Positions 6,145 through 15,293 of a stretch of DNA of 49,354 bases are shown in pieces (position 1 is the first letter of the stretch; the number at the start of each line of letters is the position of its first letter). The notes under the pieces were generated by a model. That model saw only the letters and a program-made list of their open reading frames with translations. It was not told the DNA's origin and searched no databases. Made by a program: the position numbers and the translations under genes. This DNA is from Bacteroidales bacterium (lineage in GTDB: Bacteria > Bacteroidota > Bacteroidia > Bacteroidales > Paludibacteraceae), in the NCBI GenBank assembly GCA_900767595.1, contig CAAFZS010000017.1, positions 1 to 49,354 of the forward strand, written 5' to 3'.

Positions 6145-7683
6145 ATGAAAAGATATATTATTTATAGTATTTTGTTGGTGAACTGTCTGGCCATACAGGC
6201 GGAGGACCTTATTTATATCGAGCGTTCCAACACGCTGGAGTTTGATCAAGCACGTTTGCCGGACGCACAGATCTTAAAAGGAGATGTTTGTTTCCGTCAT
6301 GATTCTACGTGGATGTATTGCGACTCTGCCTATTTCTACGACGAGCGCAATTCGCTCGACGCATTCGGGCATATACGATTTATCCAAGGCGATTCTTTGG
6401 CGGGATATGGCGATGTCCTTTATTACGACGGAAACACGCAGATGGCACGATTTAGGAAACACGTCAAGCTCGTTCACCGCAGCACCATCCTAACCACGGA
6501 TAGTCTCAACTACGACCGTAAACGGGATATAGCATACTACCTTTGGGGAGGTCAGATTGTGGATTCTCTCAATACCTTGACTTCCAGAAGAGGACAATAT
6601 ACGCCTAATAATCGGATGGCGGTTTTCCGCAAGCAGGTTTTGTTGACCAACCCCAATTTTACGTTGGAATCAGACACTCTCAAATACAATACCGAAACGA
6701 ATATTGCCTATTTAGTGTCTCCCACCAAGATTGTGTATGAAGAAGAAACAACGATCTTGTCCTCTAACGGGACATACAACACCCAAAATGAGCAGTCACA
6801 CCTCTTCGACCGCAGTCAAATCATCCATCAAGACCACAAGATGATGACCGGCGATACGATTTTTTATGACAAACGCACAGGGTTTGGTATGGGTTGGAGT
6901 AATGTAATGATGAGTGACACCGCCAACCATATCAACCTATACGGCAATTACTGCGAAGCATGGGAAAAAGAGAACCGCAGTATGGCAACGGATAGTGCAT
7001 TGGTGGTGGATTGGTCCGACTCGCTTTACTACACGTATATGCACGCCGACACTTTGTTTGTTGAAGAAATAGACTCCATCAAATATATGCGCGCTTATCA
7101 CAACGTGCGAGTTTATAGGGAAGATGCACAAGCGGTTTGTGACTCGCTTTTCTATGACGGGAAGGACTCTGTGATGCACCTGTTTACCGATCCTGTTTGC
7201 TGGAATGACAGTAACCAGATGTCCGCTGATTCGATACGAATTTACGTTGTAAACGAAAAGATTGATCATATTTTTGGTATTGGTGCGGCGGTTATGGTGC
7301 AACAGTCCAATGACTCCTTATTTAATCAAATGAGCGGAAAGCAGATGACGGCTTTTGTTCGAGACGATGAGATAAAAGAGGTAGAAGTTAAGGGAAATGC
7401 GTTAACTATTTATTACCCCAAGGAGGACAAAGGCGATTATATCGGAATGAATACCACCGAAAGCAGTACCATCAATATCTATCTCGTTAATAGGCAGATT
7501 GATTATGTCCGGTTCACATCCGAGACTAATGGTACTATTTATCCTTTGAATCAGATACCCGAAGGAGCAGACCATTTGGACGGATTCTTCTGGGCAGAAC
7601 AAGAAAGGCCCCTCAAACCGGGCGATGTGTTCTTGCGTCCCGAACGCACACCTCGTCCCCGTAAAACAGTAATGAAGTTGTGA
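6145..7683 (+). CDS. OstA-like (LptA/LptD N-domain) periplasmic protein
   Basis: 512 aa with an N-terminal signal peptide ending near CLAIQA. The rest is a long series of beta-jellyroll strands typical of the OstA family, with recurring short motifs such as DTLKYN, DSLNYDRKRDIAYY, DTIFYD and DSLFYDGKDSVMHLF. OstA-domain proteins bind and bridge lipopolysaccharide in the Lpt pathway; the Bacteroidota version is longer than E. coli LptA and its exact step is inferred. The very basic C-terminal tail (RPERTPRPRKTVMKL) may be a surface for a partner. The preceding spacer is a pure heptanucleotide array. Confidence 0.85.
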   Translation: MKRYIIYSILLVNCLAIQAEDLIYIERSNTLEFDQARLPDAQILKGDVCFRHDSTWMYCDSAYFYDERNSLDAFGHIRFIQGDSLAGYGDVLYYDGNTQMARFRKHVKLVHRSTILTTDSLNYDRKRDIAYYLWGGQIVDSLNTLTSRRGQYTPNNRMAVFRKQVLLTNPNFTLESDTLKYNTETNIAYLVSPTKIVYEEETTILSSNGTYNTQNEQSHLFDRSQIIHQDHKMMTGDTIFYDKRTGFGMGWSNVMMSDTANHINLYGNYCEAWEKENRSMATDSALVVDWSDSLYYTYMHADTLFVEEIDSIKYMRAYHNVRVYREDAQAVCDSLFYDGKDSVMHLFTDPVCWNDSNQMSADSIRIYVVNEKIDHIFGIGAAVMVQQSNDSLFNQMSGKQMTAFVRDDEIKEVEVKGNALTIYYPKEDKGDYIGMNTTESSTINIYLVNRQIDYVRFTSETNGTIYPLNQIPEGADHLDGFFWAEQERPLKPGDVFLRPERTPRPRKTVMKL

Positions 7684-7718
7684 TTGAAGAATGAAGAATG
7701 AAGATTGAAGATTAAAAT
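7684..7718 (+). repeat. Heptanucleotide array after the OstA-like gene
   Basis: From the base after TGA: TTGAAGA, ATGAAGA, ATGAAGA, TTGAAGA, then a decayed TTAAAAT, two bases and the ATG of the barrel gene. The two unit types are identical to those in the spacer before the rhomboid gene (35548-35575). Confidence 0.85.
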
Positions 7719-7720
7719 AT

Positions 7721-8443
7721 ATGAAAAAGATTACATTGACATTAGCGCTTTTAGTTAGCGCCCTTATGATTTTCGCACAAGACAATGCTTGCTCGATTGG
7801 TTTACAACTCGGCTTTAGTCAGTCTATCTATCGTTGTAACTCCCCCTCAAATGACGATTTAGGCAAAGTGCCCCTCAATGGCGGTAAGATCGGATTCGTC
7901 TTTGAGGGTAATATCATCAAAGGTTTTGGTGCCTATTTAGCCCTCAACTATACCTATGGCGGTGGAACAACGCAGTGGCAAAAAGAACCGAACCAAGTAC
8001 CGGACTATCCCAAATATCGCTCTCGTTATGACTTACACGCCTTGGAAATCGCTTGCGATTGGCAGTATAAGTTTGCTGTAGCGCAAAACACGTATATCAT
8101 TCTTTATACAGGACCTACTATTCAATGCAACCTATCCCGTCACGAGACCGAATGGGTAAAGTATTTTGATCAAGAGACGAAAGGAAAAACCATTCAAACG
8201 ATTGGCGACTATAATAGTGAAGACCTCCTAAAAACCTATAAACGGCTCAATGCTACTTGGGGTGTAGGAGCAGGCTTCCAGTATGACCGTTATTATATCC
8301 GCGGAGGATATGATTTCGGTATTGTCAATCCGTATGTCATCAAGAACTTTGACGAAGTGGGTTACACCAGTCGCCCCACTCGCGGAAGAGAAGACCAATG
8401 GTATGTAAAATTAGGAATCTATTTGTGGCAATCGGATAATTAA
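7721..8443 (+). CDS. Small outer-membrane beta-barrel protein
   Basis: 240 aa. A signal peptide (MKKITLTLALLVSALMIFAQ) is followed by alternating aromatic/hydrophobic strands: GLQLGFSQSIY, GAYLALNYTYGGG, TYIILYTGPTIQC, VGAGFQYDRYYIRGGYDFGIV. It ends QWYVKLGIYLW, a typical last barrel strand. The pattern matches the porin-family/OmpW-like eight-strand barrels common in Bacteroidota; ligand and role cannot be read from sequence. Cotranscribed between the OstA-like gene and dnaG. Confidence 0.75.
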   Translation: MKKITLTLALLVSALMIFAQDNACSIGLQLGFSQSIYRCNSPSNDDLGKVPLNGGKIGFVFEGNIIKGFGAYLALNYTYGGGTTQWQKEPNQVPDYPKYRSRYDLHALEIACDWQYKFAVAQNTYIILYTGPTIQCNLSRHETEWVKYFDQETKGKTIQTIGDYNSEDLLKTYKRLNATWGVGAGFQYDRYYIRGGYDFGIVNPYVIKNFDEVGYTSRPTRGREDQWYVKLGIYLWQSDN

Positions 8444-8459
8444 TTTGCTTATGGCTTAT

Positions 8460-10430
8460 ATGATACCAAAAGAGACCGTTGAACGTGTGTTCGAAGCCGC
8501 CAAGATAGAAGAGGTGGTTGGTGATTATGTGTCCCTTAAGAAAAGAGGAGCGAACATGATCGGCCTTTGTCCTTTCCATAATGAAAAGACAGGGTCCTTC
8601 ACTGTATCTCCTTCAAAGGGCATATACAAATGTTTCGGTTGTGGCAAGTCGGGACACGCCATTGGTTTTATCATGGAAATTGAGCAATGCGGTTTTGCGG
8701 ATGCCGTAAAACAAGTGGCAAAGAAATATCACATTGAGATAGAGGAGCGTCAACTCACCCAAGAAGAGCAACAGTTGCAAGACGATAGAGAATCGATGTT
8801 TGTGGTTAACGATGCCGCCAACAAATGGTTTCAAGAGCAACTTTGGGAGACCCAAGAGGGCCAAGCCATCGGATTGAGTTATTTTAGGGAACGCGGACTG
8901 AGGGAAGATATCGTTCGTAAGTTCCAATTAGGTTATGCACCGGACAAGGGCAATCAACTAACCAAGCACTTACAAAAACAAGGATTCCAAGAGTCGTATA
9001 TCACCAATAATGTAGATACTAAATTAGGGACAGGATTGATTGGGAAAGCAGACAATGGTGAGTTATTCGACCGTTTCCGCGACCGGGTCATCTTCCCCAT
9101 TCATACTGTAAGCGGTAAGACGGTGGCATTTGCCGGACGTATATTAAAAAAGAAATACGACAAGAACGGCGAAGAGATACATGTAGGCAAATATATCAAC
9201 TCCCCGGATAGTATCATTTACTCGAAGACCAATGAGTTGTACGGAATGTACTTTGCCAAGCAAGCGATTGTAAGGCAAAACCTATGTTATATGGTCGAAG
9301 GTCAAATGGATGTTATTTCGATGCATCAAGCCGGAATAGAGAATGTCGTTTGCAGTGGAGGAACCGCTTTGACCACCCCGCAAATCAAACTCATTCGACG
9401 ATTTACGAGTAACATTACCGTTATTTACGATGGCGACGCAGCCGGTATTCATGCAGCGTTACGAGGCATTGATATGTTCCTGGAAGAAGGGTTTAATATC
9501 AAGGTTTTATTACTGCCCAATGGAGAAGATCCCGATTCGTTTGCCCGCAGTCACAATGCCTCTGATTTTATCGAATATATCACCTCCCATCAGGTTGATT
9601 TTATCCGGTATAAGATCCAAGCCCTCGGAGCCGATGCGGGGAATGATCCGCAGAAACGCTCAGAACTGATTAAGAGCGTCGCAGTGTCAATCAGCAAGAT
9701 TCCTGACGCCATCACGCGACAGGTGTATATCAAAGACTCCTCCGACCAACTACATATCGCAGAGAACATCCTGCTTCGGGAAGTGGCCCGGTTGCGAAGA
9801 GAGGAATATCAAGAGATCCTTAAACAGCAAAAAGAGCAAGAAGAAAAGCAATCGTTTGAGGCCGTTATCCCGGAAAACAAAGTAACTGTCAACACCACTT
9901 TTGTAGATAATTTTGCCGAGAACTTCCGCAACCTGATGCAAATGATTGTGCGCTATGGAGAGATGCCTTTATTCGCGGCGGAAACAGGCACCATCTTAGT
10001 GGGAGAATATATTATCAGGCAGCTACAACAAGATCAGATTGAGATGCCGAACGCATTGTACCAAAAGATGGCAGACGAATATATGGCGCATTATCACGAC
10101 GATTCGTTCCAAGCGGAAAACTTCTTCAAGTTCCATCCCGATGTGGAGATTAGTTCTTTCGCCATTGAACTCATCGCCGATCGTTATCAAATCAGCAAAC
10201 TCTTCCAAACCGAATCCAAGACCCTCTCGGATTTAGTGGTACAAATGCTACTGGAACTCAAATATGCCATTCTTCTCCAACAGATTGACCAAATAGAGAG
10301 CGAGATCAAAGAGGCTCAAGCCAATAAAGATTCCGAATTACAAATCCGCCTCTTGACACAATTATCACCCTTATTACAACTACGAAATGAGTTCTGCAAA
10401 GAACTCGGTAATCGCGTTATCACCAATTAG
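8460..10430 (+). CDS. dnaG: DNA primase DnaG
   Basis: About 656 aa. Makes RNA primers at replication forks. The CHC2 zinc-binding module is intact (LCPFHNEKTGSF...KCFGCG), followed by the RNA-polymerase catalytic core with Toprim motifs VEGQMDVISMHQAG and IYDGDAAGIHA. A long C-terminal helical part should contact DnaB. Family N-termini begin MI-x-x-x-T-V-x-x-V, matching M8460; ATG 8451 and TTG 8445 are in-frame alternatives that add only a few residues. Inside an envelope-biogenesis run rather than the rpsU-dnaG-rpoD arrangement of proteobacteria. Confidence 0.93.
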   Translation: MIPKETVERVFEAAKIEEVVGDYVSLKKRGANMIGLCPFHNEKTGSFTVSPSKGIYKCFGCGKSGHAIGFIMEIEQCGFADAVKQVAKKYHIEIEERQLTQEEQQLQDDRESMFVVNDAANKWFQEQLWETQEGQAIGLSYFRERGLREDIVRKFQLGYAPDKGNQLTKHLQKQGFQESYITNNVDTKLGTGLIGKADNGELFDRFRDRVIFPIHTVSGKTVAFAGRILKKKYDKNGEEIHVGKYINSPDSIIYSKTNELYGMYFAKQAIVRQNLCYMVEGQMDVISMHQAGIENVVCSGGTALTTPQIKLIRRFTSNITVIYDGDAAGIHAALRGIDMFLEEGFNIKVLLLPNGEDPDSFARSHNASDFIEYITSHQVDFIRYKIQALGADAGNDPQKRSELIKSVAVSISKIPDAITRQVYIKDSSDQLHIAENILLREVARLRREEYQEILKQQKEQEEKQSFEAVIPENKVTVNTTFVDNFAENFRNLMQMIVRYGEMPLFAAETGTILVGEYIIRQLQQDQIEMPNALYQKMADEYMAHYHDDSFQAENFFKFHPDVEISSFAIELIADRYQISKLFQTESKTLSDLVVQMLLELKYAILLQQIDQIESEIKEAQANKDSELQIRLLTQLSPLLQLRNEFCKELGNRVITN

Positions 10431-10435
10431 TCGCT

Positions 10436-11206
10436 ATGCTGTTTGATAGTATTGTATATGGTCCTATTCATTCCCGCCGCTTGGGGAATTCGTTAGGAGT
10501 TAACTTACTGCCCACGACAGATAAGATATGCACCTTTGATTGCATTTATTGCGAATGTGGATTCAATAAACCCGTCCTACATCCGCATCTACCTTCTCGA
10601 CAGGAGGTAAGAGAAGCGTTAGAACAGTTTTTGATGCAATATACACAACTAAACCTTCTTCCCTTGGATGTCATCACCTTCTCCGGCAACGGCGAGCCCA
10701 CCCTTCATCCGGAGTTTTTAGGAATTATTGAGGACACTTGTTTTTTACGGAATCAATATTGTCCACAAGCGAAAGTAAGTGTACTATCCAATGCCACCCA
10801 ACTGGGAAGAGCGGATGTAGTAAAAGCCTTGCATTTATGCGATAATCGCATCCTAAAGTTAGACTCTGCGATAGACACCACAATGCGACTCATTGACCAA
10901 CCCGTAAAGAAGGATTTAACGGTAAATCAAATTATAACTTACCTGAAACAGTTTGAAGGAGATTTCACCTTACAGACTTGTTTTGTAAAAGGACTTGTCG
11001 GAGATGTGTCGGTCGATAACACGACGAAAGAAGAAGTGTCAGCTTGGCAACAGGCGGTGCGGGAGTTGCATCCCAAACAAGTGATGATTTATGTTATTGA
11101 TCGGGCAACGCCGGTAAAAACATTGGAAAAGATTAACCGCACCGCCATGGAGAGCATTGCCGCTCCACTACAAAAAGAAGGTTTTAATATTATTATTTGC
11201 GCATGA
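10436..11206 (+). CDS. Radical SAM protein (COG0731-like)
   Basis: 256 aa. An N-terminal cluster motif CTFDCIYC (C-x3-C-x2-C, about residues 33-40) binds the [4Fe-4S] cluster. The flanking SRRLGNSLGVNLLP and the later FSGNGEPTLHPEF (GEPT variant of the SAM-binding GGE motif) are characteristic of a widespread radical SAM subfamily of undefined substrate. No SPASM or auxiliary-cluster Cys set is visible. Starts five bases after dnaG and overlaps the next gene by ATGA, so it is translationally coupled downstream. Function unknown; a tRNA-modifying or activating role would be guesswork. Confidence 0.82.
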   Translation: MLFDSIVYGPIHSRRLGNSLGVNLLPTTDKICTFDCIYCECGFNKPVLHPHLPSRQEVREALEQFLMQYTQLNLLPLDVITFSGNGEPTLHPEFLGIIEDTCFLRNQYCPQAKVSVLSNATQLGRADVVKALHLCDNRILKLDSAIDTTMRLIDQPVKKDLTVNQIITYLKQFEGDFTLQTCFVKGLVGDVSVDNTTKEEVSAWQQAVRELHPKQVMIYVIDRATPVKTLEKINRTAMESIAAPLQKEGFNIIICA

Positions 11207-11808
11207 AAAAATACACTACATTGATCATTTTAGTGATTCTTATTGCTATTGTAGGCATAGGAACACAATACCTCAAACAAGCTAAATCAAATAACACCAT
11301 TATGAAAGGATATATTCTTATTGCAGAGGAGCAAGAACTCAAACTCATTGAAGATTTAGGTCTTTGTAAAGACGAATGGAAGGTAGTCATTACTGGCGTT
11401 GGAGCCATCAACATCATGCAAGCCACTCGCTCTATACCCAAAGATGCGCTGGTAGTCAATATCGGTTATGCCGGTAGCAGCAACTTTGAAATAGGCAGTT
11501 GGGTAGATGTCACTGAGGCCAAACTCCACCACCCCAAAGTCACTTATCCGGAACCCTCTTTACCCTTGACCGTTCGGGCAAAAGAGGTGGGTGTAACACC
11601 GTCTATTGCAGAGAAAATGCACCGGGCTATTTGTTATTCGGGTGTGGATTTTGTGACGGAGAGTATCTTCCGCGATTGCGCTTTCGATATGGAAGTCAGT
11701 TTTATCGCTGCGATGGGATTCACACGCCTATGTTCACTCAAATATGTAAGCGATAATCTGGATTTACACACCTATCGCGAAGTGGGTGCAGGTGTAGAAG
11801 CACGATAA
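11203..11808 (+). CDS. Nucleoside phosphorylase/MTA-SAH nucleosidase-like protein with N-terminal membrane anchor
   Basis: 201 aa from M11203. The body matches the phosphorylase superfamily: VITGVGAINIMQAT for the first glycine-rich loop, VVNIGYAGSS, the substrate-contacting FDMEVSFIAA, and KYVSDNLD for the catalytic Asp region. Those motifs suggest N-glycosidic cleavage of a purine nucleoside. Unlike typical cytosolic enzymes it opens with one hydrophobic helix (TLIILVILIAIVGIG). A second in-frame Met at 11302 would give a soluble protein starting directly at the beta-alpha-beta fold. Which start is used decides location. Last gene of the plus-strand run, ending four bases from the convergent gldB. 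Confidence 0.7.
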   Translation: MKKYTTLIILVILIAIVGIGTQYLKQAKSNNTIMKGYILIAEEQELKLIEDLGLCKDEWKVVITGVGAINIMQATRSIPKDALVVNIGYAGSSNFEIGSWVDVTEAKLHHPKVTYPEPSLPLTVRAKEVGVTPSIAEKMHRAICYSGVDFVTESIFRDCAFDMEVSFIAAMGFTRLCSLKYVSDNLDLHTYREVGAGVEAR

Positions 11809-11812
11809 TTGA

Positions 11813-12820
11813 TTATTGAGGCCTATAAGCGCTCTGCTCTAGCAGTAGTTGGCTATCAGCTTCTAACATCAGATGGGTAAGCGACACATTGTCTTGATGT
11901 CGCACATAACTATCGATGATTCGCCACCCCAACCACACTCCTATACGGGCCGGACATTCTTGAGAGATCTCGGCCGTGAAAGGACCATCGTTAAGATAAG
12001 ACGCAAGTGTGAGATTATCGTATTTGAAAAGGTCTTTCTTGTCCATAATCATATTCCAAAGATCTTGCTCATGCCGTTCACACCAAGCCCATTGTTCTTT
12101 GCTATACCCCATCACCTCGTAGTTTGGCAGATCCGGGAAGCAGAGGGATAGCAGGTAAATAACTCTCCCTTGATACAACATTCCATCCAATAAACGACGC
12201 TGACGACAAGGATACGGAATATGCGCAAACAAATAAGCACTCACCACATCGGCAGGGATACACTCCTTACGCATTGTACGCTGTTGATACCGGTGCACTA
12301 CCCTATTATAATAAGGGTAATCACTACCTAAATACATATCACACCCGACACCCATATCCTCCCCTACCCAACAAAGGGAAGTTTGAAAACCCGATACAAA
12401 CAAATAGATTGTCGGAATAGGCCAATCAGGATAGAGATAATGGATACGACTGAAGGCCATAGATAACGGGCGTTCTATATCCGATATATCTTGGAAAAGG
12501 GTTTGTTCGTATTGGTTGGTCTTTTCAAAACCATAAATGGTGTCGGTCAAAAACGCCGGAAGAGCAGCACAAAGATAGTCGGTATCTTGCCGATAAACAC
12601 CCAATACATCCTCCATAAAAATGGGCATAAAGGACGGGAATTGCTGATACAACCCACGAATATCCTCCCTAATCGAATCCTGTCTTACTTGCAGGAGAGC
12701 ATTATCAAAACGCTGAACGGAAATAGAAACGGGTTCTATATCTGAAGGAAAAAATCGATCTTTCGGTTGGCAACCGACAAGAAGAATCAGTATGCAAAAA
12801 AAGCCTATATATTTGTTCAT
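11813..12820 (-). CDS. gldB: Gliding motility lipoprotein GldB
   Basis: 335 aa. Lipobox ILLVGC near residue 16. The pattern fits GldB: N-terminal VSISVQRFDNALL and FMPIFMEDVLG, central PTIYLFVSGFQTSLCW, then GVGCDMYLGSDYPYY, and C-terminal ECPARIGVWLGWRIIDSYV. GldB is an envelope lipoprotein required for gliding in Flavobacterium but kept in many non-gliding Bacteroidota, so its presence does not prove motility. Last gene of the minus-strand string, one base after lolD. Confidence 0.87.
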   Translation of the reverse strand: MNKYIGFFCILILLVGCQPKDRFFPSDIEPVSISVQRFDNALLQVRQDSIREDIRGLYQQFPSFMPIFMEDVLGVYRQDTDYLCAALPAFLTDTIYGFEKTNQYEQTLFQDISDIERPLSMAFSRIHYLYPDWPIPTIYLFVSGFQTSLCWVGEDMGVGCDMYLGSDYPYYNRVVHRYQQRTMRKECIPADVVSAYLFAHIPYPCRQRRLLDGMLYQGRVIYLLSLCFPDLPNYEVMGYSKEQWAWCERHEQDLWNMIMDKKDLFKYDNLTLASYLNDGPFTAEISQECPARIGVWLGWRIIDSYVRHQDNVSLTHLMLEADSQLLLEQSAYRPQ

Positions 12821-12821
12821 C

Positions 12822-13472
12822 TTAATTTAATTTGCCGTCCTTAAGTTCTACTACGCGATCACTTATTTGGGCAAGTTCTTTATCGTGTGTAACAATAAGT
12901 ATGGTTTGTCCAAACTCTTCCCGCATACGCAGCAACAGTTGGTGGAGTTCTTTTTTGTTGCTCTCATCGAGGCTACCGGATGGTTCATCTGCTAAGATAA
13001 TGGAGGGCTTCATCATCATAGCCCTTGCAGCTGCCACTCGCTGTTTTTCTCCTCCCGACAGTTGTGCCGGCTTGTGAGTCATTCGTTCCTTTAATCCAAG
13101 AGCAGTTAACAGTTGTTCTGCCCGAGCTTTGGCCTCATTTTTATCTTCGCCTGCAATAAGCCCCGGCATCATCACATTCTCAAGCGCAGTAAACTCCGGC
13201 AAGAGTTGATGGAACTGAAAGATAAAGCCTATATGACGATTGCGGAACTGTGCCAGTTGTTTATCCGATAATCGGAACAGATCCTCTCCATCGATAAGTA
13301 CTGTTCCCGATGTGGGACGGTCAAGCGTTCCGATGATCTGCAAGAGGGTAGTTTTACCCGCTCCGCTTTTACCTACAATACTCACTATCTCCCCCTGTTG
13401 AACGGTGAGATTAACAGATTGTAATACGTTTAAGTCGCCAAACGACTTACTCACATTTTTAACTTCTATCAT
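12822..13472 (-). CDS. lolD: ABC transporter ATP-binding protein, LolD-like
   Basis: 216 aa, a lone nucleotide-binding domain. Walker A GKSGAGKTT, signature LSGGEKQR, Walker B IILADEPSGSLD and the H-loop VTHDKE are all intact. The family is LolD/MacB-type, which drives release of lipoproteins or other mechanotransmission from the inner membrane. No cognate permease is adjacent, so the partner must be encoded elsewhere. In many Bacteroidota lolD is likewise separate from lolC/E. Confidence 0.85.
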   Translation of the reverse strand: MIEVKNVSKSFGDLNVLQSVNLTVQQGEIVSIVGKSGAGKTTLLQIIGTLDRPTSGTVLIDGEDLFRLSDKQLAQFRNRHIGFIFQFHQLLPEFTALENVMMPGLIAGEDKNEAKARAEQLLTALGLKERMTHKPAQLSGGEKQRVAAARAMMMKPSIILADEPSGSLDESNKKELHQLLLRMREEFGQTILIVTHDKELAQISDRVVELKDGKLN

Positions 13473-13478
13473 AGGAAT

Positions 13479-14489
13479 TTATTTTTGCGTTAGAGCAATC
13501 ACTTTTTCAATAATATCATCTTTATCATCGTGGGTAATGTCCACCCGAACAGACGGCGCTATTCCTTGTTCGATAGAGCGCTTGTTCACATCATACATCT
13601 TGACGGTCGAGAAACGAACCGTCCATCCGCAAGGCATCTCATAACTCATCGGCATACCCCCTCCACCACCGGTTGTATCCCCCACCAAAGTGGCGTTGTA
13701 GGCCTGTGTCATACAGGAAACAAAGAAATTCGTTGCCGAGAAACAACGCCTATTCGTCAACACATAGACCGGACGAAGCCATTGAACCTTCGGGTCAATC
13801 GTTATGGTTTGAGGTTCTAAAGGCGAAAAAGCATCATGTTCGGGACCATTCTTATGTTGCCAATATCCCACTTGTTTATCCGACTTAAAAAAAGGAGCTG
13901 CCAAAACATAGGCATTGGTCAAATCGCCACCGCCATTGTTTCTTACATCAATGATAAGTGCTTTCGCGTCAGACAGTTTGCTTAATACGCCCGCAATATA
14001 TGCACAATCATCACTAAACGAAGAATAATAGATATAACCTATCGTTTGGTCTGTTACTTCGGGGGATAGATATCCATACATCAATCCTCCTGCCTTTCGG
14101 TAAGAAGGCACATATTTACTAAAGATAAGTGACGATTTGAAATTCGTGTTTGCATTCTTATACCAACCGTTATAAGAAGATACATCAAACCAAGAATACA
14201 GATTTACGTGACCATCTTGCAACAGGTTGAGCATTTGACCACACAGATCAAAGAGTTGCTCTTCATAATCACGCTGATTGGGAACGAGTTGTGCCGCCAA
14301 ATCCATATACTCATCGTGAACCGCATCCCAATCCACTTGTTTCTCGTCCAAGAAACAATATTTCGTATCAATCGTCTTCCACAAGAAATCGACATTGGTT
14401 TTTGCATCCCATGTCACTTCTACCTCGTTTTTGGTTTTACAAGCAAGAGCAAGGACAAATATACCTGCTATAAACAAAGTTTTTTTCAT
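13479..14489 (-). CDS. S41-family (C-terminal processing-type) peptidase lipoprotein
   Basis: 336 aa. A lipoprotein signal ends LALAC. Conserved S41 features are DGHVNLYS, IGYIYYSSF, ALIIDVRNNGGGDL, and the nucleophile region RRCFSATNFFVS (catalytic Ser in FSA), followed by VGDTTGGGGG. No PDZ domain is visible between the N-terminal helices and the catalytic core, so this is the Tsp-like group without PDZ found in Bacteroidota. Probably cleaves envelope proteins; substrate unknown. The start overlaps the DUF3316 stop by four bases. Confidence 0.82.
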   Translation of the reverse strand: MKKTLFIAGIFVLALACKTKNEVEVTWDAKTNVDFLWKTIDTKYCFLDEKQVDWDAVHDEYMDLAAQLVPNQRDYEEQLFDLCGQMLNLLQDGHVNLYSWFDVSSYNGWYKNANTNFKSSLIFSKYVPSYRKAGGLMYGYLSPEVTDQTIGYIYYSSFSDDCAYIAGVLSKLSDAKALIIDVRNNGGGDLTNAYVLAAPFFKSDKQVGYWQHKNGPEHDAFSPLEPQTITIDPKVQWLRPVYVLTNRRCFSATNFFVSCMTQAYNATLVGDTTGGGGGMPMSYEMPCGWTVRFSTVKMYDVNKRSIEQGIAPSVRVDITHDDKDDIIEKVIALTQK

Positions 14490-15292
14490 TTTCTATTGGT
14501 CTTGAAAGGTTTCGCAGGATGGATCTTGTAATGCCAAATACATCCCACTACTAAATCTATTTGATTACGTTGCATACTCATATCCTTCGTTCCATAATTC
14601 AAGAACTGATGTTCCAATCCTACCCGCCAGGTGGAATGTGGAAATTGTAAGTCCAAAGACAGTTGTTGATTGATGGCTTGATGGTTCCACAATCCTGCGC
14701 AGCGGGCTTGTCCGTGAATCCCTTCGGTTATTTCATAATAACTCTCAAAATACTCAGGCAAATAATCCACTCCTATCATATTCGCGCGTAAAGTATAACC
14801 TAAACGATAACTCGTCTTTTTCCCGGAGAAACACCAACGCAATCCTGTCATGGCAAAGACTTGTACACCCGCATCCATAGAAAAAGGCTTGTTAACATTC
14901 GTTACCATATAACGCCCCATCAACTCCGCTTCCAAATACGGACCCAACAAGATTTGTACCCCCTGCTCAGCCCAATCCCAATGATAGTAAGCACCCCAAC
15001 CGAATTGGAGATCCGCTCCATAGAGTTTATTGGTCTTAGCCGAATTCGCAAACCAACACCCTCGTATATCTAACATCCCCACATGTGCCCAATGCTCATA
15101 CCGAGAAAAGGATTGCCACCATTCGTTACCAATACCTACTTCTTGTCCTGTATAACGCAATGGACTCAAATAAGAGTCCTGCTGCCACACCCCTCCGTAT
15201 TTGATTTTCAGGATATTCTCATGCTCTACGGGCTCAGCCAGAAGCATAAGAGGAAGAAAAACAATAAGTAAAAGACTCTTCTTCATATTCAT
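14486..15292 (-). CDS. DUF3316-type outer-membrane protein
   Basis: 268 aa. Signal peptide MNMKKSLLLIVFLPLMLLAEP (M3 at 15286 is an equal start). Strands rich in Trp, Tyr and Gly follow, for example LQFGWGAYYHWDWAEQG and GLRWCFSGKKTSYRLGYTL, as expected of an outer-membrane barrel. SPLRYTGQEVGIGNEWWQ matches the Bacteroidota DUF3316 family as I recall it. Ligand and function unknown. Tightly packed between tsaE (one base upstream) and the S41 peptidase. Confidence 0.7.
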   Translation of the reverse strand: MNMKKSLLLIVFLPLMLLAEPVEHENILKIKYGGVWQQDSYLSPLRYTGQEVGIGNEWWQSFSRYEHWAHVGMLDIRGCWFANSAKTNKLYGADLQFGWGAYYHWDWAEQGVQILLGPYLEAELMGRYMVTNVNKPFSMDAGVQVFAMTGLRWCFSGKKTSYRLGYTLRANMIGVDYLPEYFESYYEITEGIHGQARCAGLWNHQAINQQLSLDLQFPHSTWRVGLEHQFLNYGTKDMSMQRNQIDLVVGCIWHYKIHPAKPFKTNRK

Positions 15293-15293
15293 T

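Noticed and set aside
11806..11819. TAATTGA TTATTGA between the nucleosidase and gldB stops as another heptamer array
   Set aside because: Only two imperfect units, not distinguishable from chance.
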